A stretch of 64,000 bases of DNA from an uncultured Sphingomonadaceae bacterium. Lineage in GTDB: Bacteria; Pseudomonadota; Alphaproteobacteria; Sphingomonadales; Sphingomonadaceae. The stretch is taken from the NCBI GenBank assembly GCA_947489315.1, contig CANLCX010000003.1, positions 186,001 to 250,000 on the forward strand, written 5' to 3'. The notes under the pieces are model-generated. The model had not been told where the DNA came from. It searched no databases and was given only the letters and a program-made list of their open reading frames with translations. Shown one piece after another: positions 62,350 to 64,000 of the stretch. The translations under genes and the position numbers were made by a program. How positions within the stretch are numbered: the first letter of the stretch is position 1; each line of letters begins with the position of its first letter.

Positions 62350-63957
62350 TCACCGGGCTGCTGCGCGTCCGGCTATATATCCAAAGGTCAAAGCCGGGCC
62401 GAGTGTCCCGCCAGCGCCCGCATAGACGCCACCGGTCGGGCAGCTGATGACATTACCAGCGGCGAACAGGCCGGGAATGGGCTCTCCGTCCAGGTCCAGC
62501 ACTTGCGCCGATCCATCTGTTTTGGCACCGCCATTTGTACCGAGCGTACCCATTTTAATTTCTACTGCGTAGAAGGGGCCGTTGGTGATTGGACCCAAAG
62601 TCGCCGAAGCGCCATCCCGCGAGCGATCGCCGTAAAAGCGATCATAAGCGCTCTCGCCGCGGGCAAAATCTGGGTCGTGGCCTTTGATCGCATGGGCGTT
62701 GAAATGGTTGACCGTCTCAGCGAGCTGTAATCCGTCAATGCCTATCGCTTCACCAAGGCTTTCCAAATCATCCGCGCTGTTTATCCATTCGGGCACCGGT
62801 GTACCGGGCATGACCGAGGCCAGTGGATAGCGTGACAGATATTGAGAATCGAAAATCAGATAGGCTGGCAAATTGGGGTGAGAGTAAGTGGCAGGATCAA
62901 ATTGGTGAAACGCGCCTGCAAGGGCGGAATAATTATTGGCTTCGTTGCAAAAACGTTTGCCCGCTCCGTTGACCATGATCGTATGCGGCAGGGTTCGTTC
63001 GATCAGCACCGGCATGGAGCGCTGTTCTCCGCCTTCCCATTTTACCTCCGGTATGGATAGAGTCGGCACCCACCAGGCGCTGGTCATGTTGCCGAGGCTA
63101 GCCCCAGCGGCCATCGCCATTTTCAGCCCATCGCCCTGATTGCCCGGCGGAGACGCAGGCGCATCCAGCGGTCCGCGCAGAAATGCTTGTTTAAGCTCCT
63201 CGTTCCATTCAAAGCCACCGGTAGCCAAGATCACGCCCTGTTTCGCATGGATGGTCAATTCTTCGCCATCTTGATGCACGGTTGCGCCCGTAACCCGGCC
63301 CTGTTCGATGATCAGACGGTAGCCGCCAACATTCAGCAAGGGTTCGATATCCCGGTCGAGGCAAGCTTTTAGCAATCGTCCGATCAACGCTTGTCCCCAG
63401 CCGCGTAAATCGCCCGCTTCCCGGCGGGCCATCTCCGCCGGATCAACCTGTCCGGTTCCGCCACCCAGTGGCGTTTCCCGCAATAGCATGCGCGGAGCGG
63501 GGCCGTGCTCAAAAATCTTGCCCGCCCAATCACCAAGCGAGGTAAAGTCGAACAAGTCATTATCGAGCGCGCGGCCGCCATCTGGCTTGGCTCCGGGCCG
63601 ATCGAGATAATAATCAGGATAACCCTCGAGCAAGCTCAGTCGGGCAGCATCGAGATCTTCCAGAAAAGCGAGGGCCTGCGGGCCCTCTTCGACAAAGGCG
63701 GAGAGGGTAACATCGTCAATATCACCCTGATCGAGCGAACGGAAATAGGCCAGCGCATCTTCCCGGCTGTCTTCCAAGCCATGGACCTGCATCTGCCGAT
63801 TGCCTGGTATCCAGACGATTCCGCCAGATATCGATGCAGTGCCGCCTAGTTTGGGTTGCTTTTCGATGACTGTGACGCTGGAACCTGCCTCATGCGCGGC
63901 CAGAGCTGCACTCAGCCCTGCTGCACCTGCTCCTATGATAAGAACATCTGTATTCAT
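62350..63957 (-). CDS. FAD-dependent oxidoreductase, KstD/fumarate-reductase flavoprotein type
   Basis: 535 aa from the ATG at 63957; GTG 63966 is possible and closer to the GGGGAG site. Rossmann motif VLIIGAGAAGLSAALAAHEAG, KLGGTASISGG, VILATGGFEWN, and the C-terminal GLFAAGNVISCPTGGVYAGAGGTLGPALTFGYIAGRAAA, shown in part. This is the 3-ketosteroid dehydrogenase/flavocytochrome c group, which desaturates or reduces the C-C bond next to a carbonyl. Its stop is 2 bp from the in-frame stop before the NmrA-like gene, so the two are co-transcribed, followed by phoX. The upstream end is near the window edge but the gene is complete. Confidence 0.9.
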   Translation of the reverse strand: MNTDVLIIGAGAAGLSAALAAHEAGSSVTVIEKQPKLGGTASISGGIVWIPGNRQMQVHGLEDSREDALAYFRSLDQGDIDDVTLSAFVEEGPQALAFLEDLDAARLSLLEGYPDYYLDRPGAKPDGGRALDNDLFDFTSLGDWAGKIFEHGPAPRMLLRETPLGGGTGQVDPAEMARREAGDLRGWGQALIGRLLKACLDRDIEPLLNVGGYRLIIEQGRVTGATVHQDGEELTIHAKQGVILATGGFEWNEELKQAFLRGPLDAPASPPGNQGDGLKMAMAAGASLGNMTSAWWVPTLSIPEVKWEGGEQRSMPVLIERTLPHTIMVNGAGKRFCNEANNYSALAGAFHQFDPATYSHPNLPAYLIFDSQYLSRYPLASVMPGTPVPEWINSADDLESLGEAIGIDGLQLAETVNHFNAHAIKGHDPDFARGESAYDRFYGDRSRDGASATLGPITNGPFYAVEIKMGTLGTNGGAKTDGSAQVLDLDGEPIPGLFAAGNVISCPTGGVYAGAGGTLGPALTFGYIAGRAAAR

Positions 63958-64000
63958 CGCCACCACACTCCCCTATTATCGGCAACGATAAGGGAGATTA

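Noticed and set aside
1-64000. CRISPR arrays, transposases, integrases, tRNA-linked islands
   Set aside because: I saw no direct repeat series, transposase or integrase motif or tRNA anywhere in the window.

Overview
The window looks like chromosome of a sphingomonad (Alphaproteobacteria, Sphingomonadales; Sphingorhabdus/Parasphingorhabdus/Sphingopyxis-like). This is an inference from gene content: two large TonB-dependent receptors, CarD, a Suv3-type helicase followed by an S4 protein, FdxA and CarD, an alanine/lysine-rich tail on ribosomal protein L21, and DUF4129/DUF4350/MoxR/DUF58 genes. GC content looks moderate (low to mid 50s) and coding is dense. I see no rRNA, tRNA, CRISPR array, insertion sequence or prophage.

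Left part (1-20.7 kb), mostly housekeeping: a receiver-less sigma-54 activator, lnt, metK, trmB, rplU-rpmA with a clear terminator, a hemB/acetyltransferase/gamma-carbonic-anhydrase group carrying the scar of a tandem duplication (a gamma-CA/hemB chimeric fragment between two GNAT genes), an M23 peptidase, a Suv3-like helicase, an S4 protein, fdxA and carD. A 219-bp nested palindrome lies between fdxA and carD.

Middle part (20.8-43.3 kb): an Oar-like TonB-dependent receptor; a leftward nucleoside-salvage operon (LOG phosphoribohydrolase, CNT transporter, 2-oxoglutarate/Fe(II) oxygenase, uridine kinase-like); a VUT-family transporter with a DUF5694/TraB-like lipoprotein; a leftward molybdenum hydroxylase operon (2Fe-2S subunit, Mo subunit, cytochrome c lipoprotein, MocA-like protein); a tightly coupled DUF4129-DUF4350-MoxR-DUF58-SpoIIM-RDD operon; and two adjacent acyl-CoA dehydrogenases that probably form a heteromer.

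Right part (43.3-64 kb), a catabolic island: MFS transporter, three SDRs, XdhC, ATP-dependent hydantoinase/oxoprolinase subunits (HyuA, HyuB), an HMG-CoA-lyase-like enzyme, a CaiB/BaiF CoA-transferase, a GntR/FCD regulator, a racemase-fold protein without its catalytic cysteines, two tandem NTF2-like proteins, a TonB-dependent receptor, an N-carbamoylsarcosine-amidase-like hydrolase, PhoX, an NmrA-like protein and a KstD-like flavoprotein. A perfect palindrome (TTGTATACAA) lies in both divergent intergenic regions beside the GntR gene. This suggests one regulator controls uptake and degradation of one unidentified substrate, possibly a hydantoin, lactam or imide, or a ketone or terpenoid acid. 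It is my main candidate for an undescribed system.
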